A stretch of DNA of 6,058 nt from 1XD8-76 sp051880335. Lineage in GTDB: Bacteria > Bacillota > Clostridia > Lachnospirales > Lachnospiraceae. Shown piece after piece: positions 5,612-6,058 of this stretch. The translations under genes were made by a program, and so were the position numbers. The notes under the pieces were generated by a model. The model ran no database searches. It saw nothing but the letters and a program-made list of their open reading frames with translations, and had not been told where the DNA came from. The DNA lies in contig JBJENT010000255.1 of assembly GCA_051880335.1 (NCBI GenBank), positions 1 to 6,058 on the forward strand. Reading direction: 5' to 3'. How positions within the stretch are numbered: position 1 is the first letter of the stretch; every line of letters starts with the position of its first letter.

Positions 5612-6058
5612 ATGCTGACTTACAATTTTGATGAGATAAAAGGCCCCTTATACAAGTATTTGTATGAGTGTATTAAAAATGATATAAAGTGCGGAAATTT
5701 GAAGCAGAATGAAAAGATGCCTTCCAAAAGGAGTCTGGCAAAGAATCTGGGAATCAGTATTGTTACAGTAGAGAATGCCTATGAGCAGCTGATGGGAGAA
5801 GGGTATCTGTATTCCCTGCCGAAAAAAGGTTATTATGTAGCAGAGACTTCTCAGATGCTCTTTACTCCTGAAAAATCCAGGGCGGCTTATCACATTCATA
5901 TGCCCGCTCCGATGTCGGAGGAGATATATGATTTTTCTTCCAATCAGACAGATCCCCAGAACTTCCCCTTTTCCGTTTGGGCAAAGGTAATGAGAGAGAC
6001 CTTGTCCATGAGGGAAAAAGATCTGGTGAAAAAATCTTCCAGCGGAGGAATCGATGAG
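5612..6058 (+). CDS. MocR-type (GntR-aminotransferase) transcriptional regulator, N-terminal part
   Basis: The first 149 residues of a regulator cut by the right edge; the frame is open to the last codon. Residues about 9-77 form a GntR winged helix-turn-helix: GPLYKYLYECIKNDIKCGNL (11-30), KMPSKRSLAKNLGIS (35-49), VTVENAYEQLMGEGYL (51-66) and the wing PKKGYYV (70-76). A linker follows, then YDFSSNQTDPQNFPFSVWAK (106-125), the typical entry into the PLP-dependent aminotransferase-like domain. Full MocR proteins run to about 450-500 residues. Members include PdxR (vitamin B6 synthesis) and GabR (GABA use); the target here is unknown. In-frame TGA at 5606 forces the start to ATG 5612. No clear Shine-Dalgarno precedes it, and it begins 12 bases after the small DUF3006-like gene, suggesting coupled translation in one operon. 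Confidence 0.9.
   Translation, partial: MLTYNFDEIKGPLYKYLYECIKNDIKCGNLKQNEKMPSKRSLAKNLGISIVTVENAYEQLMGEGYLYSLPKKGYYVAETSQMLFTPEKSRAAYHIHMPAPMSEEIYDFSSNQTDPQNFPFSVWAKVMRETLSMREKDLVKKSSSGGIDE

Noticed and set aside
5324..5899. Minus-strand ORFs across the Dabb, DUF3006 and MocR genes
   Set aside because: They lie opposite well-supported genes, have no family motifs, and look like shadow frames.
1..6058. CRISPR arrays, tRNA or rRNA genes, transposases or phage genes
   Set aside because: No regular repeat-spacer pattern, tRNA-like cloverleaf, rRNA segment or recombinase ORF was seen on either strand.

Overview
The window reads as an ordinary chromosomal accessory stretch of a Gram-positive anaerobe in the class Clostridia, most likely a Lachnospiraceae species. 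This is inferred from moderate-to-low GC, strong AGGAG-type ribosome binding sites, sigma-A-like promoters, short intrinsic terminators, and proteins that look like clostridial versions of their families (in particular the TetR regulator with its SARPIF recognition helix and the MATE exporters). The species cannot be fixed from the sequence. All eight genes lie on the + strand; the first is cut by the left edge and the last by the right edge.

Layout. 1-617: C-terminal part of a MATE-family exporter. 719-1648: AEC-family (auxin efflux carrier type) permease. 1751-2542: short-chain dehydrogenase with an altered active-site frame. 2616-2673: a textbook promoter with a palindrome just after the predicted transcription start. 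2702-3397: TetR-family regulator, closed by two hairpin terminators (3396-3413 and 3437-3472). 3541-4890: a complete second MATE exporter. 4891-5119: intergenic stretch with a promoter, a long terminator hairpin and a palindromic repeat. 5120-5422: Dabb-domain protein. 5429-5599: a 56-residue DUF3006-like protein. 5612-end: N-terminal part of a MocR-type (GntR-PLP) regulator.

How the genes may work together. The TetR gene has its own strong promoter with a likely operator, and TetR genes often control nearby exporters, so the second MATE gene just downstream is a plausible target, although two terminators separate them. The upstream exporter, AEC permease and SDR are co-oriented with no convincing terminator between them, so they may be partly co-transcribed. 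Dabb, DUF3006 and MocR are tightly spaced and look like one operon.

The most unusual element is non-coding. The leaders of the second MATE gene and of the Dabb gene share a two-copy repeat: TTTTGTTATGG(C/T)GACGA, then a variable middle, then GCGTATCTCGTCTCTG and a TAAAA(A)GG tail. It folds into a hairpin within an outer stem, and in both places it directly follows an intrinsic terminator whose left arm overlaps a candidate promoter. It may be a small dispersed palindromic element or a structured leader RNA; the sequence alone cannot decide.
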